64,000 nucleotides of DNA from contig JAHLTZ010000001.1 in the NCBI GenBank assembly GCA_025786725.1, positions 620,001 to 684,000 of the forward strand, given 5' to 3'. The DNA is from Syncephalis fuscata (Eukaryota; Zoopagomycota; Zoopagomycetes; Zoopagales; Piptocephalidaceae). A program made the translations under genes and the position numbers. This document shows positions 1 to 10,449 of the stretch, in pieces. Each line of letters opens with the position of its first letter. Position 1 is the stretch's first letter. The notes below the pieces were generated by a model. That model saw only the letters and a program-made list of their open reading frames with translations, searched no databases and was not told the DNA's origin.

Positions 1-1172
1 AATAATTTAATGATATAAGTAAATAAAGTATATATGCATACTGGATAATAAATCTATAATAATAAATATTTTGGTCACTGATATCATTCACCGCCCATCA
101 TGATGTTCGATAAAACAAATGTCTTGTTCAATTGCGCAAATGTTGCTAAACTTTTCTATTGCCAATACCTTTATGCCTTCTTTTTTGTTCAAATCGCTAT
201 AAAAGCTCTCTATAGCTTTTTTATAATAAATAATATACAATAATCATATTCGTTGCATCACAAGCCAATATTTATGATAATAGATTTTATTTAGAATGAT
301 AGCCAATATCAACTAATCATTGGCCTGATCCATATCACTATAATGTATGAGTACATTAGACTTGTTTGTCGTTAATCCGATAATTAAAATTCATTGCTTG
401 CTGTAAAGTTATAATAAATAAATAAATATAGCTGCCAATGATAACATGTAAACATAAAACAATAATATTGTCGTAATCTAAATATAAAGATAGAGGTTAT
501 CTTTTGAAGATTGCTCGGCATATATATATATATATATTCGGATATCTATGTAGCACCCGTTCACTATAAATACATACATGATTTGCCCATTCCATAATAA
601 AGTATTGGTCTTTACTCTATTCTATTTTATAAATTAGTTGGTTGTCTTATTCATGACAGTGTTTATTTCTTATTTTTAATAAATCTATTTAATAAAGGCA
701 AATTCACCAAAATGTACTGTTTTTTGATTTTGTTGAATAATAAGAGTTACAAAGCTAAAAAAACCCCTGATGGGAAAAAGTTAATTACAATAAATGCAAT
801 AATTTTAATTTAAAAATTGGCTTGTTTAGCTAATTTAGTCAATTGTAGCAATATTAACAGTAACGCCAATCGTGTTTCATTTGCTAAATAAAACTTAAAA
901 CCACAGTACAAGAACATGACATGTAAAATTTAGCATTAATAATATTGAAATAGTAGTTAATGTTGAAATAAACGTTTTATTAAAAAACAAATATAAACTA
1001 CTAATAAAACAACTAGCAAAAAAGTGTTATTAAAGTGTGTTCAGTTTGCAATGAATGTCATTACTAGAAGACAAGGTGTGATATAAACAAAAAATAATAT
1101 TTAATAATAAATAAATTAATACAGCCATTTAAAATATCTATAATAGCTATATTAATAAAATTTACAGTATTA
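1..1172. other. AT-rich intergenic DNA at left edge
   Basis: No open frame with convincing protein character was found on either strand. The stretch is very AT-rich and holds a short (TA)n tract near 519-537. It lies downstream of the minus-strand F-box gene, so it probably holds that gene's 3' UTR and whatever lies beyond the window edge. Confidence 0.6.
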
Positions 1173-3208
1173 TCAAGTAGCAGTAACATTCAATAAACAG
1201 TATTTCTCCAGTTCATGCGCTGCTGATGATTTGCGTTTTCCAACTTCATCGATATGATGCTTCATACTAACCATTCGATGCGTTATTGTATAGAAAATAG
1301 GAGATCCTTGAGACAAAAAGTCAATTATTTTGCTTTTTATAGGTATTTTCTTCCACTGATCGGTGCTAGTATCAAGAAGCTTACACGTTTCCTTCGATTC
1401 AACAATGGATACTAAATGGCCCATTCTTACAAAAGGTAAAGGCGATACTTCTAGTCGCCAGTCACGGGTAATACTATGTGAGGTTGTACCAGTGGCAATG
1501 TCCACACACCAAGCAATAAATGAATCTTGTTCAATATTTGTTCCTTCAGATGTTAGTAGCAATCGGCCATTAATGTCGCCGTTAATATGATTTGGTAGTA
1601 GAAACGGTGATCTATTCCAATTGCCTCTTAATGTCCAAGTAAATTGTTGATTACCCTTTTCTTCTGCTAAAGCTGTAGGAGTGTGCGATAATGACTTTGC
1701 CTTTCGTGTATCAAGTAGGCCTAACCATCGATTTCCCTGTTGATACCTTTTCACTTCTACAATTACCCGATATTCATCAATACGAATAACATCAACGCCA
1801 AGGTTAGCAATACTAGTATGAATCTGTTCGGTGTTGACGTAGAAATGACCGCCGCCTTCATTAAATGACGATGGCTGTAACAAAGCTTTAGAGGCGGTTG
1901 ATTGGGTAAATGGCCGTTCAGCGGATGTTGATGCGGTATTTAGTGTTGTATAAAATTTATGCAACGACCATTGATAACATCGAGGATCTGTTATAGATTG
2001 CTCTAGATGAATAAATGTCATGCTATTTTGATCAGCGCGCAGCATTAGATTAATACCAGGAAATTTAAAATAGGCTATGTTGTTGCTATTGTTATCTGGT
2101 AATGTTGCTGGAAGCTTCATAAATGTTGGCAAGTGTGTTGCGTGCAATGCGTAGACTAGTTGTGTGTTGTCCTTTGGCACAGTATTAGTATCTGTGGATA
2201 CAAATCGACTAGTTACTCTTCTGGCATTTAATAGCATTAGCCAGCCGTTGAATAAAGAAAGCGGCCTCCATTCTGCTTCAATTTGATTTTGCTCATTATT
2301 GTCGATATAGGCTGGTGGACACCATATTTGAGGCATTACTTGATCATGTTTCCATACAAGTATCTTGGTAGCTCCATTATCTTCCCATGTGCGCAGATAT
2401 ACCACAATATACAATGCATCCATACGAACCGTAATAATGTTGCGATAATGTGGCAAAGTACTTGGCATTTTAAGCGGTACTATATAATATTCAGATGTAT
2501 TTTTGGTATTTGTACATGTACTTTCTGTTTTATAACTTGCTAAGTTAGGCCCTACTAGATAAAGCTGACGACTCTCGTTGCCTTCCGGGTAAAAGGATGA
2601 ATCGCTTGTTGCACGTTCTATTAGTGTACCTCGAAATGAAGTGGCCCATGGTGTTGTGTTTAAAAATCTATCGTTGCTTCCCATGCCGCCATTGGTATTT
2701 CTTTGGTGCCTGCTATCAGATGAAAATAAAGAACCGATCCAGGAGGCTAGTTCAGTCGTGTATGGAAAACTAAAGCCTTTTAAAGACTGCTCATTGAATT
2801 CTATAGAATGGCTTAATAGACGACCATTACGCCAGCTTTGCTCCATTCGTCTACACCAGCACCACATCTGATACCATTTGCTTCCTTCTTTAATTATCTC
2901 TTTAGGTTCATCGTCTTCACTTTTGTTTAATGCGTGGTGTTCATTACAATCCAATGGATGTAAGTCTTTTTTATCCATATTGATGATATAGTTTGAATAT
3001 TTAAACAAAACCATTGCTTTTCCATTTCACCTGCGCTGTAGTAAAGCCAACACGCTTGTTGCCATATAGTTTCGTTGTCGATAATTCTTAGGCGTAACTG
3101 CCATGACGTCATTGCTAGCTGGATTATTGTATTATGATTTAAACGATCAAGTACACCATCAAATATCTCATTCGGAAGACGTGTCCATCCATTTGATAAT
3201 AAATCCAT
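1173..3208 (-). CDS. F-box protein with long C-terminal region (one frameshift)
   Basis: The first 45 or so residues form an F-box: LPNEIFDGVLDRL, then a helical stretch ending at IWQQACWLYY. F-box proteins recruit substrates to SCF ubiquitin ligases through Skp1. The remaining ~610 residues are one continuous frame without an obvious named domain; they hold repeated aromatic/beta-rich stretches that could form a propeller-like fold (inference). The F-box frame (ATG at 3208) and the long frame are joined by a single-base shift at the T4 run 3018-3021 (A4 on the coding strand); one extra A restores continuity. A second F-box gene of similar layout lies at 49.0-50.6 kb. The substrate is unknown. 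The family call is firm for the F-box and weak for the rest. Confidence 0.7.
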
Positions 3209-4109
3209 TGTAATGGCTTTAGCTGTGCTAAGTTGTTAGTGGTCGTATAAGGAGAAAAGGTTCAAGGCTGTTTATTAGCATCCCGCTTTTCCGTTATAAA
3301 ATGCTTTATTCCAGGGGGTGGTTACACAAGTGTTACTACCCTTCAAAGGCTGCTTTTTGTCAAATCATTACAACAGTGATGTTCGTATATTAAACATCTG
3401 TTCTACAAACGCTATTTTCTATTGTTTTACTTAGTGCTTTAAAATTAGAATTAACAAAAACAATTAAAATTTTAGCTATATTTTATTTGTGGGAATTTAC
3501 CAAAATACATCATTTTATCTTTCTTTTTTAAAGAAATACACCGTTTTGAAAAGTTTTACCACAATGTCTACCAAGCTATTTAAAGAAGCTATGTTTACCA
3601 GTACCGAAGAACTGAGGATTGCTATTGACAAGTTTAAGCTTGTTGGCAATTGTAAATAATGTTTCTATATTTTCAAATGTAAAGCCAAAAAATGTACAAG
3701 TAAAAGTATTAAATACATATTTAATTATTTAGTATACACTAACAATTGTAATAGCTTAACAGATGTTATTATTTTTTATTACAAAAAGCTTGACCTTCTT
3801 TTTGATTCAATAAAAAAGAATGGCGCTGTTACAACACCAGTAATAAAATAATGTAACAGCGTCAAAGTAGCTAAAGAAGAAAAAGAAAAAGAAATAGAGA
3901 CTTATTCCAATGTTTTAATATTAATTTAATAAAAGATATTATTAGTATCAAGTGAATTTAATTTATAACAAAATTTGCAATTGTATAGATCTTAATGTAA
4001 GCTAGAATGAATTGGATTATAAAAAGCCATTTTTATTATTATTTGTTTAAATTTAATGAACATGCTGAATGGCAAATATTACATAAAAAACAACGCCAGT
4101 TAATGTATA
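3209..4109. other. Intergenic region with a hairpin-forming repeat
   Basis: No gene is supported. A 31-codon ATG frame at 3564 on the plus strand is too short to call. A perfect 10-bp inverted repeat lies at 3824-3861 and is listed separately. The rest is A/T-rich and presumably holds 5' and 3' flanks of the two minus-strand neighbours. Confidence 0.5.
3824..3861. repeat. 10-bp perfect inverted repeat
   Basis: CGCTGTTACA at 3824-3833 is matched by its reverse complement TGTAACAGCG at 3852-3861, separated by an 18-nt A/T-rich loop. It could be the stem of a terminator-like or small mobile-element hairpin. No flanking target duplication was noticed. Confidence 0.55.
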
Positions 4110-5148
4110 CTATAGCACAATATGACGATCCTCCAATACTGTTTGCATTCGTTCGTGTTGTCGAATCAATAAAAGCGATGTTACCAATGCTAATATTAGA
4201 ATAGATTAATAATTAGCCATTGCGGTGATAGTGTAATTCAGTGTTGATTATTAGCTTACCGTCAATAAGAAACATGATTTCGGTAACGCCATCCAGCATA
4301 TCCGTTGCCGTTATAACGGCCGTAATAAAGTTTGAGGTAATAACACCAAATAAATATAGTAATCCATCGGAGCTTAATTGTTGCCAGCACTTGCTACCAA
4401 TGGTTCGATAAAGATGAAGTACAACACGAAGAAAGACTACTGTAAAAATAATATTGATAGAGCTGTCTAGTGTAAATCGCACCCATGGAATATAACTTGG
4501 ATATTCAATAACACAAGAGTCTTCGTTTGTGTGATATGCCTGGCTATATCTTAAACAGAGCCACAGGCTGATAGGCCAAGGAACCAATAGTATGCCACCA
4601 ATCCATATGAGACGCCGATCATATTGTCTAACTGTGTATGCTTTGCTTAACAAACAAATATGCACAGCTATACTTGATATTGTTAACGCTACAAAAGCAA
4701 TCCAACCATTTTTTCGACAAGATGGTCCAATTGGTAGGATTGCTGAAACAGCGGTGAAGCCAAGAAACATACAAGCGGCTGCTTGAATGAAGCAACACCA
4801 ATTAGCGATACTTCGAGCCCGTCGATTAATAAGCAAAAATGATCGCCAAGTATTGCGAATGAATAGTACTAAGAAAAGAACGCAAAGCACTGCTTGTGAA
4901 TAGTTACTAATAAGACGCTTACGAGCATCTTTTATATTCGTCGCTGAGGTCATAAATTGCCAAGATGACATCTCTCCCGATGGATTAATGGGGAAGATAC
5001 CAAGTACTTTATGCCAATTGTCAGGATCATTCGACATAGCTTTATCGGTTGACGTTAATAAATCGTTGCAATTACAAAATGAAATATTATACTTGTAATA
5101 GAAAAAAGAAGTGAAGTTAGCATAGTCAACGATTACTGTATAGGCCAC
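4110..5148 (-). CDS. Seven-transmembrane receptor-like protein (two exons)
   Basis: Exon 1 (5148-4260) encodes an extracellular-type N-terminus followed by six hydrophobic helices. Landmarks are IANWCCFIQ in helix 2, a GPSCR turn, YDRRLIWIGG before helix 4 and CVIEYPSYIPW before helix 5. A GTAAGC donor after 4260 and a TAG acceptor at 4190-4191 define a 70-nt intron. Exon 2 (4189-4110) adds helix 7 and a short charged tail, LLLIRQHERM, ending in TAG. The intron position and the helix-7 sequence match the paralogue at 20415-21354, which strongly supports this structure. The topology suggests a plasma-membrane G-protein-coupled or sensory receptor, but no named family was recognised. The translated start at 5148 is the first ATG; a later ATG is possible. 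Confidence 0.75.
4190..4259 (-). other. Intron before the helix-7 exon
   Basis: Donor GTAAGC and acceptor TAG on the minus strand bound a 70-nt phase-1 intron. Removing it joins exon 1 to a 3' exon that encodes the last membrane helix. Reading through instead ends the protein without helix 7. Confidence 0.75.
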
Positions 5149-5552
5149 AGGATATATTTATACTTCGACTACTATACAAACTGGTTTTGTCTTTTCTACG
5201 TGCACTCGAATATGTTTCATTGTTTAAAAATGCCACTGCTTTATTACAGGAATTACAGGGCTTAACAGATCATTTAAGGCCATGTCAGCCAATCAAGGCT
5301 GCGCACACAAGTTTGATACTGAAAGAAAAAAAAGGAAATATCCTTTGAATGTTGCTGTGTCATTTGTCCACCTGTGGTTCATGGCAAATTAGCACATATG
5401 CCTTAACGAATACAGATATGGCATGTTACCTTTTTCTAATGATTAACCAAATACCGAATCGGGCAAGGTGCGCATTAAAAGCTATTGTAATTCCATTTGT
5501 CATTTATTACAATGTAAAACAGGTTGATTTAATTACTCATTTATTATGTGTG
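5149..5552. other. Intergenic region between two 7TM genes
   Basis: No supported gene. It holds the upstream region of the 4110-5148 gene and the 3' flank of the 5553-6857 gene. Open frames here start at non-ATG codons and have no recognisable protein character. Confidence 0.5.
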
Positions 5553-6857
5553 TTAATGACCACTTATGGAAAAGCCACCAGGCACATTAGTAATGGTTTT
5601 TTGTTCACCACTCGGCGCGATAACAGACCGAGATGCATGCGATAAATGACTATGGCTATAATTACCGCTATCAGTGCCATATGGATGAATAGTTGGCAGC
5701 AGTGGAAGCGATACGGATGGATTTGCGTACATCGTTTGTGTATTTACGAATGCATAAACCGGTTGAGTGCCTGCTGGTTGTAATGGCCCCAGACCAGCAG
5801 GTGCGGCAGGTGGTGGTGGTGGCGGCGGTGACGATATGGCCACATCACCTGATTTAGGTGGTGGCTTGACCGGTACAACTTGGACTGTTTTTAAGGCGCT
5901 GGGGACAAAGAAAATGAATAGGCCTATTAGCACCACAAGTATTGGCGCCCCATAAATGATGTGATAATAATCCAGTAGATTGACACCTAACATTAGTATA
6001 TAAGTCGTAAAAAGCACAGTAATTTGCTAATCAATTAAAAATTATATAATAGCAATAGAATAGTAAGACGAGTATTATGAAATATTTATAAATATCTAAT
6101 GTTCTTTTTATATTTCTACTTACTGCTCGTCTGTTACACAGATGAATGTTGGGCAATGTCATGCCAAGTAAACAATTGAGTGCAAGAAGTGATAGTACTG
6201 TAATAGATGCCCAGAATGTGATAAACAAGTAATAATAGTAGTAATAGGGATACGAGTAGTTATTACTAAAATAGTCAAGATCCATTCGAGCCAATATAAT
6301 AATGAATGATGCGGTATATACAATAATAAGTACGCCTCCTAGATAGGCGATACCGCGCACAATACGTGACAAAGAATTATTGGGTTGTACCAATAATTGT
6401 GACCTAATTTAGTCATTTACGAAATAAGATACCGATTAATACTATATTGTATTATTACAGCAGATGTTTTTGCTTTATAAATATTAAAATACGCTATTAC
6501 CATTTTGCCAAAAGTACTGTTGTTGTTAAAGCAATAGTCATATAAGCGAGATACAATAAATAAGCGATAGGAAATTCTGCGGCAATAAAAAATAAATGTA
6601 TGGCTTTAACTAATAGGTAGCTGTGTTAGCAACCATTTGATATAAATATAAAATAGCTGGTTTAATAGTTACTTACGTAAAAAAGCGAATGAAAAGGTAG
6701 CATAAAACCATTGTTTTAATTGTTTTAAGCGATATAACATAGCAATGCTTAGAATAGCACAGGCAATACCGAATGCAATATAGGCACCGAATGGCATGCC
6801 ATATCGATCGCGAAATAGTAGTGATTTAGATGGCAAAGATGAAGAATCATTCGACAT
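5553..6857 (-). CDS. Seven-transmembrane protein with proline-rich tail (four exons)
   Basis: Four exons join in consistent phases: 6857-6677, 6609-6501, 6403-6124 and 6026-5553, giving about 347 residues. The introns are 67, 97 and 97 nt with GTAAGT, GTAATA and GTAAGT donors and TAG acceptors. The protein starts MSNDSSSLPSK and has seven hydrophobic segments; helices 2-3 span the exon 1/2 junction and helices 6-7 lie in exon 4. A cytoplasmic tail of about 100 residues includes a polyproline run of seven (SPPPPPPPAAP) and is otherwise Pro/Ser/Thr-rich, typical of a signalling or SH3/WW-binding tail. It does not share the IANWCC motif of the neighbouring 7TM family, so it is probably a separate receptor family. 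Function is not recognised. An in-frame hydrophobic ORF just upstream (ATG near 6993, stop at 6861-6863) may be an upstream ORF. Confidence 0.7.
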
Positions 6858-7135
6858 ACTTTACGTTAATGAGAACAGCACTGGTAGAAAGGGAATGCAA
6901 TAGGTTACCATTAACGACAAATCAGCACTTTTACTAGTAAATAATGTGCCAAAAACAAGCCATAAAGGCACTTGGCGTATGAATAATAAAGTCATTTTAA
7001 TAGTAAATTTTGTTTTAATAAAGTTGATAAATAAAAGTATGCTAAGTGATAATAAACACATACACACAAATGGTACACCCTATTGTTACAAATGAAAAAG
7101 AGAGAAAAACACTGATTAACATTCCATCGATTAGT

Positions 7136-8958
7136 TTAACTACGTGCAAAGTTAGGCTTAAGTCGTGCGGCTACGGCCGATGAAAATGCCATGGCTGAAG
7201 CAGCAACACGAGCTGGAGCCAGAGAGCGACGCCGGTCACCAGGCAACGTAAGCTCCATGGCCGTCTCGTCCGGCTTGGGCGATAATTGTCGCCGTTTTTA
7301 GCGGTGTTGTGATCATGGATAGCCGAGTCACTGCCCGAGCGATGACGTACCGATTTAAGGAAATTCGGTGAAGGTAACGAACTCATAGCACTTGTAAAAC
7401 TGCCTAGTCGCAGTGATGGCCGATGGCGTCGTTTTGCACGTCGTTCCTGTAAATCGGGCAATGTAGCCGATCTGGTCAGCGTGGAATTCGGCGACAGTGG
7501 TGGTGAATCTGATGGTGACACTGAGATAGTAGTAGAGTAGGCGTATCATAATCACTGTGTAATCCGTTGGATGTCTTCTCTAAACTACGGTCATCATCAC
7601 GTGTACCAATGGCTGTAGTTGATTCCCAACTGGTCGATAACGTGTTGGCTGATGAATTTGTTGACACACCAGTCGTGATAATTGGTTTGACTAGTAAATC
7701 CAAATTAAAATTATGTTGTGCTAATGTATCATCCATATCACTATTTCTACGTGAATTGATCTTATTCTGTGGTACACCACTATAATTAAAGGGACGTGTA
7801 CTTGATGGATCATCGGTATCGACTTCATTGTCGCTTGAATCATCACGTCCATAAAGACATGCATTCACCACGCTTATCGGTAGGTCGTGTAGTTCAATGG
7901 TATCATCTACTACGGCAGTTGCTGTACGCTCACCCAATGAACGAATAGTGGCAAATTCGTCTATTATATTAATTAGTATCCTATCATCGCTAACTTCTAT
8001 GATTAATTACCGGTAATTGTATTATAAGCATCAAGCGAAGGTGTTCGCATTAGATTAATACTCATAAATACTGGATAAATAAATAGAAAAAGCATCATGG
8101 TCCAAGCCGGAAAGGCAATGGCCCAATGTCTAGGTTTAAATTTTAGCTAGCTGTTATTTTACTGTAAGCATCTATCCTACTTACTTGCTTGGAAAGTAAG
8201 CAATACCAACATTAATTAGTACCTGATCTGGTAAATAGGCCCATAAGCTAAATAAAACTATCATTATCAATGAGCTATACATGTTGACAAAATCGATTCT
8301 ATTACATACCTGCCAATATAATAGATATTAAATATACAGAAAAGCCGTAATATTCATACTTTCTTTGCTGCATTAATGACTCAGCCGATATACTAGGCGG
8401 CCCTAATAGTTCAGACGACATAGGCTGGTGAGATTCGAGCGATGTGTATACTTCACTGCCATTTGCAATAGCACCATTCATGGTGGCACTCCAATTACTT
8501 TCATTAGGCTCGTTAAAGAATCGATTTGTGCTAGAAGCAGTAAATACTTGACTACGTGGTGTACTTGGCAATGAGTAATTGTGCTGATTCGATTCGTCAA
8601 AGCCCATCGCGTAGTTAAATGGCAGTGAAGGCTGTCGTGGCCGTACATTGCCAACAAGTGGACTATATGTACTGCTAGCGTTGCTATTATTAGGCCCAGT
8701 TGATAACAGATCAATTGCTGCTGGCAACCCAGTCGCTGGTATTTCGCCTCCCACCATGTAATTATTTTCAATGGTGGCCTCATACATAGTTACCGGTCTT
8801 GTTAGACCGTTACTATTATTGTTGCTGCTGTTCAAGTCATTACTACCAAAGCTACTTGCTGCATAGGAAGAACGTGGTCGAGAAGCAGTTCTAAATAGCC
8901 AGCTAGTACGTGGCATCATGTGTGGTGAATCCGAGCGTCGTTGTCTGTCCGTGTCCAT
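7136..8958 (-). CDS. GPI19: GPI-GlcNAc transferase subunit PIG-P/GPI19, extended
   Basis: The core has the PIG-P domain: EYYGFSVYLISIILAGVLF, then LWAYLPDQVL, then GIAYFPSKHWAIAFPAW, then the second membrane helix and NLMRTPSLDAYNTIT, followed by DEFATIRS and DLPISVVNACLYG. PIG-P is a small ER membrane subunit of the complex that adds GlcNAc to phosphatidylinositol, the first step of GPI-anchor synthesis. The core is split over four exons with introns near 8312-8250, 8188-8130 and 8010-7965. It carries an unusual ~200-residue Ser/Asn-rich N-terminal extension and a C-terminal extension of about 250 residues. The C-terminal part is split by two frameshifts: near 7527-7535, and at the T5 run 7295-7299, where one added base restores a Ser/Arg-rich tail ending at the stop 7136-7138. 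PIG-P identity is confident; whether the extensions belong to the same polypeptide is likely but unproven. Confidence 0.82.
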
Positions 8959-9494
8959 TATTAGCTATGAATACTAGACGCGGATTATTAATATTAATAT
9001 TTGCAATAATAGTAATAGCAATATCTGTGCTATTGCTATAACAGATTCCGTCGTTACAATACAATCCAGCTGGATTATACTGAATTCCAATTTAGTAAAA
9101 GTAAATAAAGCGATGCAATAGTACATTCATGTAATAAATGAGCAATTATTAAAAAGCAGTAGTTTTAGACCAAATAGTAAATTGAATGTCGTGTGTTCGT
9201 ACTTCTTATGTGTTACCAAGTAGGGATTTGAGTAGTAGAGCGAGAAGCAGATGCAAATAAAGCTATGAACCCAAAATACAACGCAGATGAGACACGACAA
9301 GGTGCTGGCAGTGTACAGGAAAGGGAGAAAACAGCAGCAGAAACTATTTATTGATAATTCACTAGGAACCAGTAGAAACACGAGGCCTCACCTTTTAACA
9401 CTGTTCAATCTATGCAAAGAGTATAACGTTTTTTAAAAAATAATACTATATTATCGTTTGTAATCAATTGTTGTATATATACTAGCAATACAGC
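8959..9494. other. Divergent intergenic region (GPI19 / SDHAF4)
   Basis: This separates two divergently transcribed genes and should hold both promoters. A hydrophobic minus-strand frame at 9127-9381 is open but has no recognisable domain or flanking exon, and I do not call it. Confidence 0.5.
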
Positions 9495-9872
9495 ATGTAC
9501 GTTCGGTCACCACGATTCTTGGCACGATTAGCCACGGGAGCTGGACGTGGAACGCGATTACCAATAACGAATAATTATTACTTGATTCGTACCTATACCG
9601 ATTATCGTCCGCGGCCTGGTCCTATACCGCTGGGCGATCGGACACAGCAGCGTGAATTTGAGGCACTTGTACGCGAAGAGGCACAAAAGAGCGAGAAAGA
9701 AGCTGAGGCTGATCTAGCGCGTCTAGAATCTCAAGACGATGCGTCAGCAGAAAAGAAAGACGATGGCGAGGATATTGTTAATGAAGCAACCGGTGAGGTA
9801 GGCGGGCCCAAAGGAGCCGAGCCAACGCGCTTTGGAGATTGGGAGCGTAATGGACGTGTTTACGACTTTTAA
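9495..9872 (+). CDS. SDH8: Succinate dehydrogenase assembly factor 4
   Basis: Intact 125-residue ORF with a clear ATG at 9495. The C-terminus [22 protein letters not shown] contains the DUF1674/SDHAF4 signature (GPEPTRYGDWE-GR-DF type). The Arg/Gly-rich N-terminus ([19 protein letters not shown]) is a mitochondrial presequence. SDHAF4 (yeast Sdh8) binds flavinylated Sdh1 in the matrix and promotes its assembly into complex II. The middle is a charged, probably disordered linker. No intron is seen. Confidence 0.92.
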   Translation: MYVRSPRFLARLATGAGRGTRLPITNNYYLIRTYTDYRPRPGPIPLGDRTQQREFEALVREEAQKSEKEAEADLARLESQDDASAEKKDDGEDIVNEATGEVGGPKGAEPTRFGDWERNGRVYDF

Positions 9873-10449
9873 GCATATTTCGTATTTTTATGTAGAGTTC
9901 AAATGCAAATTGATTGTTTAGAAGACATTTACTACACTGTTGCAGTAACTTGTTATTAACATTGGTTGCTAATATTACAAAAAATAAACAATTATTACAA
10001 TTATTATTATTATTTATTACTATTATTATTTATTATTGAATGTGGCAGTTATATTAAATGGATGAACTGTATTCTATTTCTATGTTTTATAATAAATAAA
10101 TATAAAATGTAGAATAATCAACATTTGAACACCTTAAATAAAAGGGAAATTTAAAGAAATACGCCGTTATTTTATTTATTTAGGAAAATAAATAGGTAAT
10201 TAGTTAGTAAAAAGCTGCGTTTAGATAATAATATAATGTGTTAGCGAGTTATTGAATCATGAAAATACAATACTTGTATAGACCATATCATTAGAGTATT
10301 CAAATAAGTGTATTGTTTCTATAATTATCAAGGTTTAAAAACAAACAAAGCTGTATGTTGATGGACAATTAAGATTTTTAATTAAATAAAACAAGGACGC
10401 GTTGTTTTTTGCTCTCAATGGCTGTTTGGTTATTTTCTACTATTTACAT
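9873..10449. other. Intergenic with ATT-type microsatellite
   Basis: No gene. A TTA/TTATT microsatellite spans about 9988-10036, and several AATAAA-like polyadenylation hexamers lie downstream of the SDHAF4 stop. The distal part is the presumed promoter of the WAPL gene. Confidence 0.5.

Noticed and set aside
4007-4204. Plus-strand 65-codon open frame
   Set aside because: It is antisense to the helix-7 exon (4189-4110) of the 7TM gene, whose splice signals and homology to a paralogue are much stronger.
9127-9381. Hydrophobic minus-strand frame before SDHAF4
   Set aside because: No domain, no flanking exon in phase, and it lies in the promoter interval between two divergent genes.
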